Source of the DNA: CAWFPR01 sp963817635
GTDB lineage: Bacteria > Acidobacteriota > Vicinamibacteria > Vicinamibacterales > 2-12-FULL-66-21
Reading direction: 5' to 3'
NCBI GenBank assembly: GCA_963817635.1
Contig: CAWFPR010000015.1
Coordinates: 186,001 to 250,000 of the forward strand
DNA: 64,000 nucleotides
Shown piece by piece: positions 10,016 to 19,536 of this stretch (position 1 is its first letter; each line of letters begins with the position of its first letter). Position numbers and translations under genes: made by a program. Under the pieces are notes generated by a model that was not told the origin of the DNA, did not search any database, and saw only the letters and a program-made list of their open reading frames with translations.

Positions 10016-12666
10016 TCACTCCTCCCGCAGCGTCCTGACCGGATCGAGGACCGACGCGCGTCGTGCCGGCACGGCGCAGGCGATCACGCCCACCGAGAGC
10101 AACACGCCGACCACGGCCACATACGTCACCGGGTCGAACGGAGACACGCCGACGAGCAGCGACGCAAGGGCTGTCGAAGCGGCGGCGGACAGCGCGAGAC
10201 CGACCCCGACCCCGGCGAGGACCAGCAGCGTGCCGTTGCCGAAGATCAGCCGGAACACCGCGCCGCGGCTCGCACCGATGGCGAGCCGCACGCCGATCTC
10301 CCGTCTCCGCTGCCCGACCAGCCAGGCGAGCACACCATAGGCCCCGACGCTCGCGAGCAGCAGCGCGAGACCGCCGAAGACGGTCAGCAGGTTTGCCGCG
10401 AGGCGCTGCTGGAAGGTCGCGGCGGTCACGTGCGAGGCGAGCGGTGCGAGGTTGAACATCGGGACGGCCGGATCCACTTCCACCGCCGCCGCGCGCACGG
10501 CGGCGGCCAGCGCCGAGGGATCTCCAGTGGTCCGAACGTGCAGCGCCATGGTGCCGGCCGGGTGCTGCGCGACGGGCAGGTACATGAACGGCCGGTTTCG
10601 TTCGGTCAGCGAGCGCTGCTTCACGTCCGCGACGACGCCCACCACGGTCGCCCAGTCACGGCCCACGCGAATCCGGCCACCGAGCGCGTCCCGGCCGTCG
10701 AAGTAGCGCCGCGCCACTGTCTGCGAGACCAGGATGACCTTCGGAGCTTCAGCCGTGTCGCCGGGAAGAAGATCCCGGCCGGCGACGACCCGGATGCCGA
10801 GGGTCGCGCAGTAGTCGGAGCCGACCACGTTGTAGCCGAGGATGACGCGCTCGTCAGGCGCGGGCTGGTATCCCTCGACCGTGACGGAGATGGAACTCCC
10901 ACCCTGGAAACCGAGCGGCACGCTCCGCGCGAGCGTTACATGCTCGACGCCGGGCAGCGCCGCCATCCGCCTGGTGATCGCGTCGTAGTAGGGCACCAGC
11001 CGGTCCGTGTCGAAGCCGGCCGCGTGCGGATCGAGCCACGCCACCAGACCGTGATCCACGTCGAAGCCGGAGTCGATTCCGTTGGCCGCCCGCACGCTGC
11101 GGATGCAGAGGCCGGACGCTACGAGGAGCACGAGCGACAGCGCCACCTGCGCGACGACCAGACCGCGACGAACCCGGGCGCGCGACGAGATCACGGTGCC
11201 CCCTTCCCTGAGCGTGGTCTGCAGGTCGGTGGCTGACGCCGACATGGCAGGCAGCAGCGCGAAGAGCAGGACCGTCAGGAGCGCCACGGCGGCCGTGAAA
11301 GCCATCACCCGGACATCGATCGCCACATCGAGCCCGATCGGAAGCTCGGAGGGAGGCGCGAAAGTGACGAGCAGGCCGGCCGTCCACCGGAGCGCCAGCC
11401 CGGCGCCGGCGGCACCACCGCCCGCGAGCATCAGCCCCTCGACGAGTGTCTGCCGCATGAGCCGCGCCCGACTCGCACCGAGGGAGCGGCGAATGGCCAT
11501 CTCGCGGCGGCGGGCCGCCGCCCGCGCGAGCAGCAGGTTCGCGAGATTGGCGCACGCGATGAGCAGCACGAGGGCCGCCACGCCCGTGAGCACGAACAGC
11601 GCCGTTCGCATCACGCCTGTCGCGCCGTCGTCGGACCAGGCCAGGCCGTAGACCGCCACGTCCTCGTCGGCGTAGCCCGGATAGGCGCGACGCCACTCGG
11701 TAGCCACGGCATGCACCTGGGCGTTGGCCTGCGCCGCGGTCGCGCCCGGGGCCAGACGCGCGCGCAGCGCCAGCCAGCGGAACCCGCGCTGGTCGAGGCG
11801 CGACGGTCCGCCGTCGAGACCGCGGTAGATCGCGAGCGGTACCCAGAGGTCGGTACCGGAGTCCCGACTCACCGCCCTGGAACGCCCGCGCGACGACGCC
11901 CACGATCGTGGCCGGCTGTCCGTTGACGCGAATCGTCCTGCCGACGACGGACGGATCGCCCGCGAACAGGTTTCTCCACGTCGGCTCCGACAGGACCGTC
12001 ACGAGCGGGGCGCCGGGTCGATCGTCCGCATCCGCAATCAGGCGCCCGATGATGGGCCGGACACCGAAGAGATCGAAGTAGTTGCCCGAGACCACTTCGG
12101 CCCAGAGCCGTGACGTGGTGGTGTCGGTCGTCACGCCGACCGGCAAATCGTCGCGCGCCGCGATGCCACTGAACGCCGGCGCCCCGCGTTGCAGGTCCTG
12201 GTACTCGGCAACCGACACCGAGCGGCTGCGTTCGCCGCGCCGCACGAATGCGAACTCGAGCAGGTCGCCGGATTGGGCGACTCCTGGCAGCGGGTTCAGG
12301 ATCACCGCGTTCACCCAGCTGAAGACCGTCGCGTTGGCGCCGATGCCAAGCGCGAGCGTCAGGACGGCGACGGCGGTGAATGCTGGCTGTTTCGCGAGCG
12401 TACCGGCGGCATGACGGACGTCTCCGGCGAGGCTCAGCAGCATGGGATCTCCGTGAGGTGCAGGGGTTCGGCTCGACCGGCGGCGCGCGCTCTCGTCGCG
12501 TACCGCATGAGCGACCTGCCGCCAGTACCAGCGGCGCGCGGCACGAGGCCCGGCGCCGGCGGCGCGGCGGGCGAACAGTTCATCGAGGTCCCCGCCGATG
12601 GCGTCGAGCCGGTCGTCGGAGAGCGCGCGGGCGAGCAGCCTAGCGGGCGGCGGCCGGCGGCCTCAT
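10016..12666 (-). CDS. ADOP-type (MacB/FtsX-like duplicated) ABC transporter permease, two frameshifts
   Basis: Very large permease with two MacB-type periplasmic domains and FtsX-type membrane blocks. A membrane start (AVLTLALGIGANATVFSWVN) is followed by a periplasmic domain, then FVLTGVAALVLLIACANLAN with the coupling stretch RRREMAIRRSLGASRARL. A second block follows with GQRRREIGVRLAIGASRGA and a C-terminal RRASVLDPVRTLREE. The gene really begins at the ATG at 12666, which overlaps the padR stop as ATGA. Removing one inserted base near 12642 gives the N-terminal cytoplasmic segment usual for this family, LLARALSDDRLDAIGGDLDE. A second insertion lies near 11860. The PadR plus ADOP arrangement is characteristic of acidobacteria. 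No ATPase partner is adjacent; the nearest is at 45.5 kb. Substrate unknown. Confidence 0.88.
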
Positions 12667-12995
12667 GCCTCCTCCAGGAGCGACTCGAGCCCGCGCGCCA
12701 GCCGCCGGATCGAGCGATACGAGGCACGCAGCGCGCGGACGCCGGCGGGCTTCACCTCGAAATGCCGCTTGCGCTTGCCGCCTCGCTGCGGCGTCGGGTC
12801 GCCCATCCTCGATCGGACGAGGCCTTTCTGCTCGAGCCTGTCGAGTGTCGTGTGCACGGCGCTGACCGACACGTCGCGGCCGGCATCGTGCTCGATGGTC
12901 TCGGTGATGGCGGCGCCGTAGGCGCCCTCGCCGAGGCGCAGGACGGCGAGCAGGACGATCTGCTCGAATTCGCCGAGGAGAGGCGGAGGCGGCAT
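12663..12995 (-). CDS. PadR-family transcriptional regulator (acidobacterial type)
   Basis: Short winged-helix repressor of about 110 residues. GEFEQIVLLAVLRLGEGAYG opens helix 1-2, VSVSAVHTTLDRLEQKGLV is the recognition helix and wing, and a basic stretch GGKRKRHFEVKPAG follows. It presumably represses its own promoter and the coupled ADOP permease gene, whose ATG overlaps this stop. I choose the ATG at 12995. An upstream GTG at 13010 lies within the -35/-10 spacer and cannot be in the mRNA if the promoter is right. With the ATG start the mRNA would be leaderless. Inducer unknown. Confidence 0.85.
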   Translation of the reverse strand: MPPPPLLGEFEQIVLLAVLRLGEGAYGAAITETIEHDAGRDVSVSAVHTTLDRLEQKGLVRSRMGDPTPQRGGKRKRHFEVKPAGVRALRASYRSIRRLARGLESLLEEA

Positions 12996-12999
12996 GCGA

Positions 13000-13030
13000 A
13001 TAATATCCACATAGTGGATTTAATTGTCAA
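13000..13030 (-). promoter_or_regulatory. padR promoter
   Basis: On the minus strand there is a perfect -35 TTGACA (13030-13025), a 19-bp spacer and a -10 TATTAT (13005-13000). The -10 ends 4 nt before the padR ATG, predicting a leaderless padR-ADOP transcript. Confidence 0.65.
13005..13019. promoter_or_regulatory. candidate PadR operator, ATCCAC-ATA-GTGGAT
   Basis: A perfect 6+6 bp inverted repeat with a 3-bp centre fills most of the spacer between the padR -35 and -10 boxes. Binding there would exclude RNA polymerase, the expected layout for PadR autorepression. Only the position and symmetry are observed; the binding is inferred. Confidence 0.55.
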
Positions 13031-13100
13031 CACCGAGGCCGGGGCGCCGCCCGCGCGAACTCCGGCACTCTTCCGCATTGCAGCGCTGCGTCGCGGTCGC

Positions 13101-13129
13101 TTGCAAAGAGAGATCCAATAAAGCATAAT
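13101..13129 (+). promoter_or_regulatory. promoter of the toxin-antitoxin pair
   Basis: -35 TTGCAA (13101-13106), 17-bp spacer, -10 CATAAT (13124-13129), ending 7 nt before the antitoxin ATG. The -10 overlaps the 8-bp palindrome ATAATTAT (13125-13132), a plausible autoregulatory half-site for the antitoxin. No Shine-Dalgarno is present. Confidence 0.6.
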
Positions 13130-13136
13130 TATAGTC

Positions 13137-13463
13137 ATGATACTGGTCAATATAGCTGACGCGAAGGCGAAGCTTTCCGAGTTCGTCGAGGCCGCGGCCC
13201 GGGGCGAGTCGGTCGTCATCTGCCGGCATAACCGGCCCGTGGCCGAATTGCGGCCGATCGCGGCGGCACGGCCAGGCCCGCGCGACCTCACGCCGATGTT
13301 TCCGGGCGAGACCTTCGTCACCGACGCGTTCTTCGAACCCATGACCGAGGACGAACTCGGAGAGTGGTACGGAGGCAAGAGTACTCAGGGGATTCGAGTC
13401 GCGGAAGCGAGGGCGAGCTACGGCAGCCCGGAACCTCGACGGCGACGGAAGAAGGGGCGCTGA
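13137..13463 (+). CDS. Phd/YefM-family antitoxin
   Basis: 108-residue protein that opens with the Phd/YefM fold signature (NIADAKAKLSEFVEAAARGE, then VVICRHNRPVAELRPI). The DNA-binding N-terminal part is followed by a disordered, toxin-neutralising tail (TEDELGEWYGGK). The last ~20 residues are basic (RRRRKKGR) and may be a run-on. The gene is transcribed from its own promoter directly upstream, and its stop shares one base with the toxin start (TGATG). Antitoxins of this family normally repress the operon together with the toxin. Nothing suggests truncation of the conserved part. Confidence 0.85.
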   Translation: MILVNIADAKAKLSEFVEAAARGESVVICRHNRPVAELRPIAAARPGPRDLTPMFPGETFVTDAFFEPMTEDELGEWYGGKSTQGIRVAEARASYGSPEPRRRRKKGR

Positions 13464-13843
13464 TGAGGCTCCTGCTCGATACGTGCACGCTGCTGTGGCT
13501 GGTCACGGGCGAACGCCCGCTGCCCGACCGCGTGCGCAGAGCCCTCGCGGACGCTGACGTGGCGCTGAGCGCCGCGTCAGCGTGGGAAGTTGCCATCAAA
13601 TACGGGAAGGGAACGCTGCGGCTCAGCCAGGCGCCGGATCGCCTGCTTCCGGCCGTGCGCGAGCGCTACGGCTTCACGACGCTGCCGATCGATGAAGAAT
13701 CGGCGCTGCATGTCGCGAAGCTCCCGGCGCTGCACGCCGATCCGTTCGACCGCATGCTCGTCAGCCAGGCAATCGTTCACGGCCTGACGATCGTGACGCC
13801 CGATCCCCTCGTCACGCAGTATCCCGCCAGAACGCTCTGGTGA
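13463..13843 (+). CDS. PIN-domain ribonuclease toxin (VapC-like)
   Basis: A PIN domain of 126 residues with its acidic metal site visible: Asp in LLLDTCTLLW, Glu in SAWEVAIKYGKG, Asp in DPFDRMLVSQA and a final Asp in TPDPLV. PIN toxins cleave RNA (often tRNA or rRNA) using Mg2+. The start ATG overlaps the antitoxin stop by one base, so the two are translationally coupled. The antitoxin partner is Phd/YefM-type, a common combination for this PIN subgroup. It looks intact and in frame. Confidence 0.87.
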   Translation: MRLLLDTCTLLWLVTGERPLPDRVRRALADADVALSAASAWEVAIKYGKGTLRLSQAPDRLLPAVRERYGFTTLPIDEESALHVAKLPALHADPFDRMLVSQAIVHGLTIVTPDPLVTQYPARTLW

Positions 13844-13867
13844 CAGGCTGAACGACGCGGACGAGCC

Positions 13868-15067
13868 CTACCCTATGTGCCCTCTTCGCGGACGGGCCTC
13901 GTCCACACGGCGCATCAATGTCGCGGCCGCTCCCGGGAAGCGCGTGTTCAGGATCATCGCCGCGATGACGAAGGGCTTGTGGCTCGCCTCGCGGTAGGTG
14001 TCGAGGCGCGCGCGCTCGAACACCGCGCGGCTCACTTCCCCAGCCTCGCAACTCACGCCGGTCACGTCGGCCGGCAGGCAGTGCATGTAGAGCGCCTTGC
14101 CGTCCCGCGTGCGAGCCATCCGCGCCTCGGTACACTCCCAGTCCTTGTGGCGCGCGTTCTCGCGAGCGCCTGGCGTTCGAGCTCCGTGAGGGCGGCGCGA
14201 TCGCGCGCGCGGAGGAGCCGCGTCCGCTCGTGCATCACCGCCATCGGGGCCCAGCTCTTCGGATAGACGATGTCCGCCTGGTCGAACGCGGCGTCCATCG
14301 AATCGACGACGGCGAACGATCCGCCGCTGTCCGAGGCAGAGCGCGACGCCACGGCGAGCGTGATCGTCCACCAGCTCGTAGCCCGGCGGGTGCGCGAGGA
14401 CGACGTGCATGCCGAAACGCGTCATCAGCGCGATGATGCCCTGCGGCACCGAGAGCGGCTTGCCGTACGACGGCGAATACGCCCACGTCATCGCGAGCCT
14501 CTTCCCGCGCAGGGCATCGAGGCCGCCGAACTGCTGCACGAGATGACGGAGATCGGCGAGGCTCTGCGTGGGATGATCCAGGTCCGACTGCAGGTTGATG
14601 ACGGCCGGGCGCTGCGCGAGAATGCCTGCCTGATGACTCTCCTCGAGCGACGCCGCCACCTCCGTCATGTACCGGTGCCCCTCTCCGAGGAACATGTCGT
14701 CGCGAATCCCGACGACCTCGCTGAGAAACCCGACCATCGCCGCGGTCTCGCGCACCGTCTCGCCGTGCGCGATCTGCGAGGTGGACTCGTCGAGTTCCTC
14801 CGTCGCCAGCCCCAGAAGGTTGCACGCGGCCCGGTAGCTGTAGCGGGTCCGCGTCGATTTGTCGCGGAATACCGCCACGCCGAGCCCGCTGTCGAACGTC
14901 CGCACCGATATCCCGAGCCTGACGAGATCCTCGAGGATCTCCGCCGTCAGGAGGATCGCCCGCAGCGTCGCGTCGCTGCAGTCCCAGGTCAGGAGGAAAT
15001 CCCGGTTGAACAATTCGTGACCGAGACCGCCAAGCGCCGCGATCTTCGGCCGCAGTTGCGCCACCAT
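13868..15067 (-). CDS. ygeW: knotted carbamoyltransferase YgeW (two frameshifts)
   Basis: Aspartate/ornithine carbamoyltransferase-like enzyme of the YgeW group. The carbamoyl-phosphate loop is DKSTRTRYSY. Then come a QSDLDHPTQSLADL segment, KRLAMTWAYSPSYGKP, DIVYPKSWAP, and near the C-terminus the YgeW-typical YMHCLPADVTGVSCEAGEV. In enterobacteria YgeW belongs to the gene set for anaerobic purine/ureide breakdown and is thought to act on a ureido intermediate. Frameshifts lie near 14345-14390 (+1) and near 14170 (one missing base); between them the protein reads in another frame. The start ATG at 15067 shares a base with the ygeY stop (TGATG), so it is the last gene of ygfK-ygeY-ygeW. Confidence 0.85.
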   Translation of the reverse strand: MVAQLRPKIAALGGLGHELFNRDFLLTWDCSDATLRAILLTAEILEDLVRLGISVRTFDSGLGVAVFRDKSTRTRYSYRAACNLLGLATEELDESTSQIAHGETVRETAAMVGFLSEVVGIRDDMFLGEGHRYMTEVAASLEESHQAGILAQRPAVINLQSDLDHPTQSLADLRHLVQQFGGLDALRGKRLAMTWAYSPSYGKPLSVPQGIIALMTRFGMHVVLAHPPGYELVDDHARRGVALCLGQRRIVRRRRFDGRRVRPGGHRLSEELGPDGGDARADAAPPRARSRRPHGARTPGARENARHKDWECTEARMARTRDGKALYMHCLPADVTGVSCEAGEVSRAVFERARLDTYREASHKPFVIAAMILNTRFPGAAATLMRRVDEARPRRGHIG

Positions 15068-16293
15068 CACTCCCGTCCCTTCATCGTCGCGACGAACGCC
15101 GCGGGGAACATCGCGTAGAACCGCGCGGCGCGCGTCAGGTGCGCGACGGGGCACTGGTCGTCCGGCCCGTGCGCGAACGCTTCGTCGCCTGGGCCGAAGC
15201 CGATCGTCGGCACGCCGAACATGCCGCAGGTCGCAATCCCGTTGGTCGAAAAGCCCCACTTACCGACCTGGGGCGGTGCGTCGAGCGCGCGCGACGCGGC
15301 GGCGACGCCCGCCACGACGGCGGGGTGACTCTCGTCCAGCACCCACGTCGGGTAGACCTTCTTGGTCGGATAGGTCAGGCCGGTATACGCCGGCCGGGCG
15401 TAGTCGAGCACGGTCACGGTGGCGCCGGCGCGCCGCACGCTCGCGAGCGCCTCGATTTCGGCCACCGCGCTTTCCCAGGTTTCGCCCCGGGTCAGCCGGC
15501 GATCGAGGTGAATCGTCGCGCTGTCGGCCACCGCGCACAGCGACGGCGAGGTCGAGCGAATCTCCGAGATGGTGACAGTGCCCTTCCCGAGGAACGGATC
15601 GGCCGTGTCGGCGAGACGTTCGTTGAGCTGCTCGATCTCGAGCGCGATGGGCGCCATCTTGTAGACCGCGTTGATGCCGCGCTCGGGCGCCGAGCCGTGG
15701 CAGGCGAGGCCCTGCGTGCGAACCTCCATCTCCATGCGCCCGCGATGGCCGCGATACACTCCCAGCTTCGTGGGTTCCGTGATGACGACGACGTCCGGCT
15801 TCAGCACGCCCTCGCGAAGGATGTACTGCCAGCACAGGCCGTCGCAGTCCTCTTCCATGACGGTTCCGGTGACCCAGACCTGGTAGTCGCCGTCCACGCC
15901 GAGGTCCTTGATCATCCTGGCGCCGTAGAGCGCCGCCGCCATGCCGGCCTCCTGGTCGCCGGCGCCGCGCCCGTAGATGATGCCGTCGCGCAGCTCGCCC
16001 TGGTACGGATCGCGCGTCCACGTCGACGGGTCGCCGACACCGACCGTGTCGAGATGCGCGTCCATCGCGATGACCGTCTTCCCGCTGCCGACGCGGCCGA
16101 GGATGTTGCCGAGGCCGTCAATCTTGATCTCGTCGAAGCCGGCCCGCTCCATTTCGAGGCGGACCCGCGCGACCACCGCGCGCTCCTCCGCGCTCTCGCC
16201 AGGGATGGCAATCATCTCGCGGAGGAACCGGACCATGTCCGGCGTGTACTTGTCTGCCAGCCGAGCGATCTCGGCGCTCCGTGTCTCCGGCAT
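15067..16293 (-). CDS. ygeY: YgeY family M20-type hydrolase (purine/selenium-linked)
   Basis: Intact 408-residue zinc hydrolase of the M20/ArgE superfamily, YgeY branch. Metal ligands show as the His/Asp of MDAHLDTV, the Asp of GRGAGDQEAGMAAA, the Glu pair in VMEEDCDG and a later His in DEAFAHGPDD. YgeY proteins occur almost only in Yge/Ygf clusters, where they are proposed to hydrolyse an amide or carbamoyl intermediate. The gene begins 3 nt after the ygfK stop and its own stop overlaps the ygeW start. This packing confirms an operon. Alternative: a general M20 peptidase, less likely given the neighbours. Confidence 0.88.
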   Translation of the reverse strand: MPETRSAEIARLADKYTPDMVRFLREMIAIPGESAEERAVVARVRLEMERAGFDEIKIDGLGNILGRVGSGKTVIAMDAHLDTVGVGDPSTWTRDPYQGELRDGIIYGRGAGDQEAGMAAALYGARMIKDLGVDGDYQVWVTGTVMEEDCDGLCWQYILREGVLKPDVVVITEPTKLGVYRGHRGRMEMEVRTQGLACHGSAPERGINAVYKMAPIALEIEQLNERLADTADPFLGKGTVTISEIRSTSPSLCAVADSATIHLDRRLTRGETWESAVAEIEALASVRRAGATVTVLDYARPAYTGLTYPTKKVYPTWVLDESHPAVVAGVAAASRALDAPPQVGKWGFSTNGIATCGMFGVPTIGFGPGDEAFAHGPDDQCPVAHLTRAARFYAMFPAAFVATMKGRE

Positions 16294-16296
16294 CGG

Positions 16297-18235
16297 TCAG
16301 CTCCTCGTCTGGTCCCCTAGCGCGTTCACGTAGTTGACCGGCGGCGCGAACAGCGCGCGCCGCAGCGCGTTCATGATCTCAAAGTACGTCAAATCGACGA
16401 CGCCCTCGGCCTCGCCCTCGATCGTTCCCGTCGGGTCCGACTCCCGGAAGGCGACGCCGAAGCCGGGCCCCGTATACGTGACGACGTCAGCCCGCAGGTC
16501 GAGCCCGTAGTCTTCCCCGGCAAAACGCCCGAGGATGCGATCCCGCTCGCGTGTCCGCTCGAGGAAGAACCCGTCGAGCCGCGGAACGGCGCTCCACGCC
16601 TCCTCGCTGCCGAACACACGCGGCTTGAGCAGGTACGGACCGCCGTCCTCCGGGCAGAACACGTCGCAGTTGCCGCACTCGTTGCAGAAGTCGGCAAAGG
16701 TCCCGATCTGGTGCGGCTCGTCGATCGCGATCGCGCCCTCCCGGGACCACCGCCAGCTCCCCTGCACCTTCTGCCCCTTCACGATCGGCATCGGCGTGCG
16801 GGGCAGAACGAACGTGAAATTGGCGTCGTTGGGGCAGACCGGCACGCATTTGTCGCAGGATATGCAGTCGAAGAGCTGGAGCATGCGGCCGATCTTCCGC
16901 GGTGTCCGGCTGTTGGCCGCCTGCGTGTATCGCGCGTCCGACGAGGCGCGATCGACGTACAGCTCGGTGCTGGCGCACACGTCGTTCGACGCCGGACCGA
17001 AGGCCCGCCCGATGAACTCCGGGATGGAGGCGGCGCCGGCCGCGTCCATCCGGTCGCCCAGCGCGTCCAGGTAGCCGCGCGCGCGCGCGTAGCCGCCCGG
17101 CCTCAGCAGGTCGGTGCAGACGGTCACCGGCACCAGGCCGATCGCGACCGCGTCCGGGAAGTTGTGCGCGATCGATCCCGCCGGAAAACGAGATCGGGTA
17201 GCGATCGCCGAACACCCGCCGGAACCGCCGCACCAGGTGCATGGCGAGCAGGTGCAGCGGCGCGCCCGAGAGGTACATCTCCTTCTGATCCGCGGGGAAG
17301 AAGGCGCGGTGATTCTCGACGACGAGCGTGTTGGTGAACTTGACGCCGAACCCCAGGCCGAGCCCGGCGGCCGTGGCCCCGAGCCGCTCGACGAGCGCGA
17401 CGGCCTGGTCCCAGGTCGTGTCGCGCTCGAACGCGGTCGGCGGCACCCGAATCTCACGGTAGCCCAGCACGTCGTGCAGCAGGCGGGACGTCTCGGCCGG
17501 CCCGAGCAGCATGGGATTCAGCTTGATCGTGACGTTCAGGCCCATCTCGCGCAGCAGGAACTCGACGATGTCGCCAATCTCGGTCGCCGGGCAGCCGTGG
17601 AAGGTGCTCAGCGTGAGCGTGTCGGAGATGCGGGTCGCGTAGTCGAGGTCGCGCCACGCGCGGAACTCGTCCGGGATCTGCGGCCGCAGCCGATCGATCG
17701 CCGGGCGCGCGTCGAGCATGCCGCGCATGAACGCGCCCACGCGCGCGCTGCGGATGCCGGCCAGGTCGTAGCCGACGCTCATGTCGTAGACGGTTGCGGT
17801 CGCGGCGGGGCCGATCGCCACCTTCCCGCTCGCGGCGAGCATCGTGATGAGCATCGACGCCTTCACGTACTCCTCGAGCGACTCCTCGAGCGTGAGTTCC
17901 TGCGACCATTCGATGTTGTAGCCGACCGTCTGCGCGTCGATGCACGGGCGCGGGATCGTGAGGGTGTCGTTGATCTGGACGGTCTTCAGCTCGATGATGC
18001 GCCCGCCGCCGAGCCAGGACAGCACGATGTTCTGGGCGAGCTGCGACTGCGGCCCGGCCGCCGGGCCGAAGGGCGTCGAGGCGCGGCGGCCGTGCACCGC
18101 GACCGACACGTCCTTCGACGCCGTGCCGGTGAAGAACTTGCGGGCGGGAAGGTCGAAAATCGCCTGCCGCTGGTCCAGCTCGCGGAACATGCGGCGGACG
18201 AGCGCGTCGAACGGATAGGGACGCAGGCGCGCCAT
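16297..18235 (-). CDS. ygfK: YgfK-like iron-sulfur oxidoreductase, short form (one frameshift)
   Basis: The N-terminal ~430 residues form a dihydroorotate-dehydrogenase-like barrel (FTGTASKDVSV, TFHGCPATEIGDIVEFLL, TIKLNPMLLG, SFSGGID). The C-terminus carries two 4Fe-4S motifs, CISCDKCVPVCPNDA and CNECGNCDVFCPEDG. It matches YgfK ('putative selenate reductase subunit') at both ends. At ~645 residues it is much shorter than E. coli YgfK (about 1,000), and I see no FAD/NAD Rossmann motif between the two parts. It may therefore need a separate electron-transfer partner. One inserted base near 17182 breaks the frame. It is first in the operon, with a -10-like element directly before its ATG. Confidence 0.8.
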
Positions 18236-18242
18236 GATCCAG

Positions 18243-18248
18243 ACACTA
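18243..18248 (-). promoter_or_regulatory. -10-like element TAGTGT of the ygfK operon
   Basis: It lies 7 nt before the ygfK ATG (18235), with no Shine-Dalgarno: the leaderless pattern of this window. Confidence 0.4.
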
Positions 18249-18357
18249 GCACGTTGCGCCGCGCGTTATCGAGCCACGGCGTGTCGCGACCGCTGCCGGA
18301 CATCCGTCACTTCCCGCAGCCCGGATCCCGGGGCCGCACCGTGTCATGATAGGAACC

Positions 18358-19536
18358 ATGACGTCCCGCGAGCGGATGGACATCGCGATGCATCCCGGGA
18401 ACGGCCGCGGCGTGGATCGCGTGCCCGTCATGTGCCAGCTCGCCATCGGTCACTATTTCCTGTGGACCGGAATGGACCCGGTCGAGATCTGGCACGACAC
18501 CCACGCCTTCGCCGATGCGCTGCTGTGCCTGCAGCAGCGGTACCGGTTCGACGGGATTCTCGTGAACCTGCCGGGACGCGACCCCGACTGGCGGCGCCTG
18601 ATCAGGTCAACCGAGCGGACCGGCCGCACGACCGTCGTGCACTGGTCCGACGGCCGCTACACCATCGTTCCCGACGACGACCTGCCGCACGTCTACATGG
18701 AGCGCACCGGGCGGCCGACCGCCGTAGCCTTCGCGGACGTCGATCCCGATCGCCTGTTCTATGTGGAACCGTACGAGCGCAGGGGCCTGCTCTATCCGAC
18801 ACCCAAAGCGTTTCCCTCGTGGCAGTGGGACACGGTAAAGGAGGTCCGCCGCCGCGCGCCGGACCTGTCGGTGCACGCCGAAGTGTTCTCCCCGTTCTCA
18901 CAGCTCATGGAACTGGTGGGGTGCACGGAGGGCATGCTGGCGATCGTGGACGACCCGGGGAAGGCCGTCGCCTGCCTGCAGCGCCTGGAAGCGGGCGCGA
19001 TTGAACTCGGGCGCGGACACTTTCAGGCGGGAGCCGACGCCGTCCTGATTTCATCGGCGTACGCAGGCGGCGGGTTCATCTCCCGCCGGCACTATGAACG
19101 CTTCGTGCTGCCGTACGAGCACGCGGTGGTGGACGCCCTCGCGGCCGAATTCCGGGGACGGCCGGTCTACACCCACACGTGCGGCGCCATCGCGGATCGA
19201 CTCGACCTGATCGTCCGGACGGCCACGCGCGGCATCGACACGCTCGACCCGCCGCCGCTCGGCACGGTCGATCTCGCGGATGCGAAAGCGCGCCTCGGCG
19301 GACGCGTCTTCATCAAGGGGAACATCGATCCGGTCAACACGATCCTGCGCGGCACGCCGGACGCGTGCTATCGGGACGCGCGGGAACGTCTCGCGATTGG
19401 CGCGCCCGGCGGAGGCTATATCCTGAGCACCGCCTGCTCCGTGCCGCCACACGCACCGCCCGGGAACATCGAGCAGCTGGCGCGCGCGGCAGAGGATGCG
19501 GCAGCGCTGGTGGCTCGAGGATCAGAGGTCGGGTAG
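18358..19536 (+). CDS. uroporphyrinogen decarboxylase-family (MtaA-like) methyltransferase
   Basis: 392-residue TIM-barrel protein of the URO-D / methylcobamide methyltransferase superfamily. Zinc-site-like elements are HTCG (after RPVYT) and a later Cys in ILSTACSVPPHAPPGNI, the usual C-terminal pattern of MtaA-like corrinoid methyltransferases. GNIDPVNTIL is also typical. It lacks features needed to call true HemE. It is divergent from ygfK and shares the short intergenic region, which hints at linked regulation. AGGAA at 18351-18355 precedes the ATG at 18358, preferred over 18346. Its 3' end overlaps the convergent ankyrin gene by 15 bp. No corrinoid protein or MtaB partner is visible. Confidence 0.8.
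   Translation: MTSRERMDIAMHPGNGRGVDRVPVMCQLAIGHYFLWTGMDPVEIWHDTHAFADALLCLQQRYRFDGILVNLPGRDPDWRRLIRSTERTGRTTVVHWSDGRYTIVPDDDLPHVYMERTGRPTAVAFADVDPDRLFYVEPYERRGLLYPTPKAFPSWQWDTVKEVRRRAPDLSVHAEVFSPFSQLMELVGCTEGMLAIVDDPGKAVACLQRLEAGAIELGRGHFQAGADAVLISSAYAGGGFISRRHYERFVLPYEHAVVDALAAEFRGRPVYTHTCGAIADRLDLIVRTATRGIDTLDPPPLGTVDLADAKARLGGRVFIKGNIDPVNTILRGTPDACYRDARERLAIGAPGGGYILSTACSVPPHAPPGNIEQLARAAEDAAALVARGSEVG

Noticed and set aside
12663..13010. padR starting at the GTG at 13010
   Set aside because: That codon lies inside the promoter spacer/operator; the ATG at 12995 fits the -10 position.
13137..13843. Toxin-antitoxin pair as sign of a mobile island
   Set aside because: Base composition and neighbours look chromosomal; there is no integrase or tRNA attachment site nearby.
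18358..19536. Heme-biosynthesis uroporphyrinogen decarboxylase (HemE)
   Set aside because: It has Cys/His zinc-site features of MtaA-like methyltransferases, and no heme genes are near.
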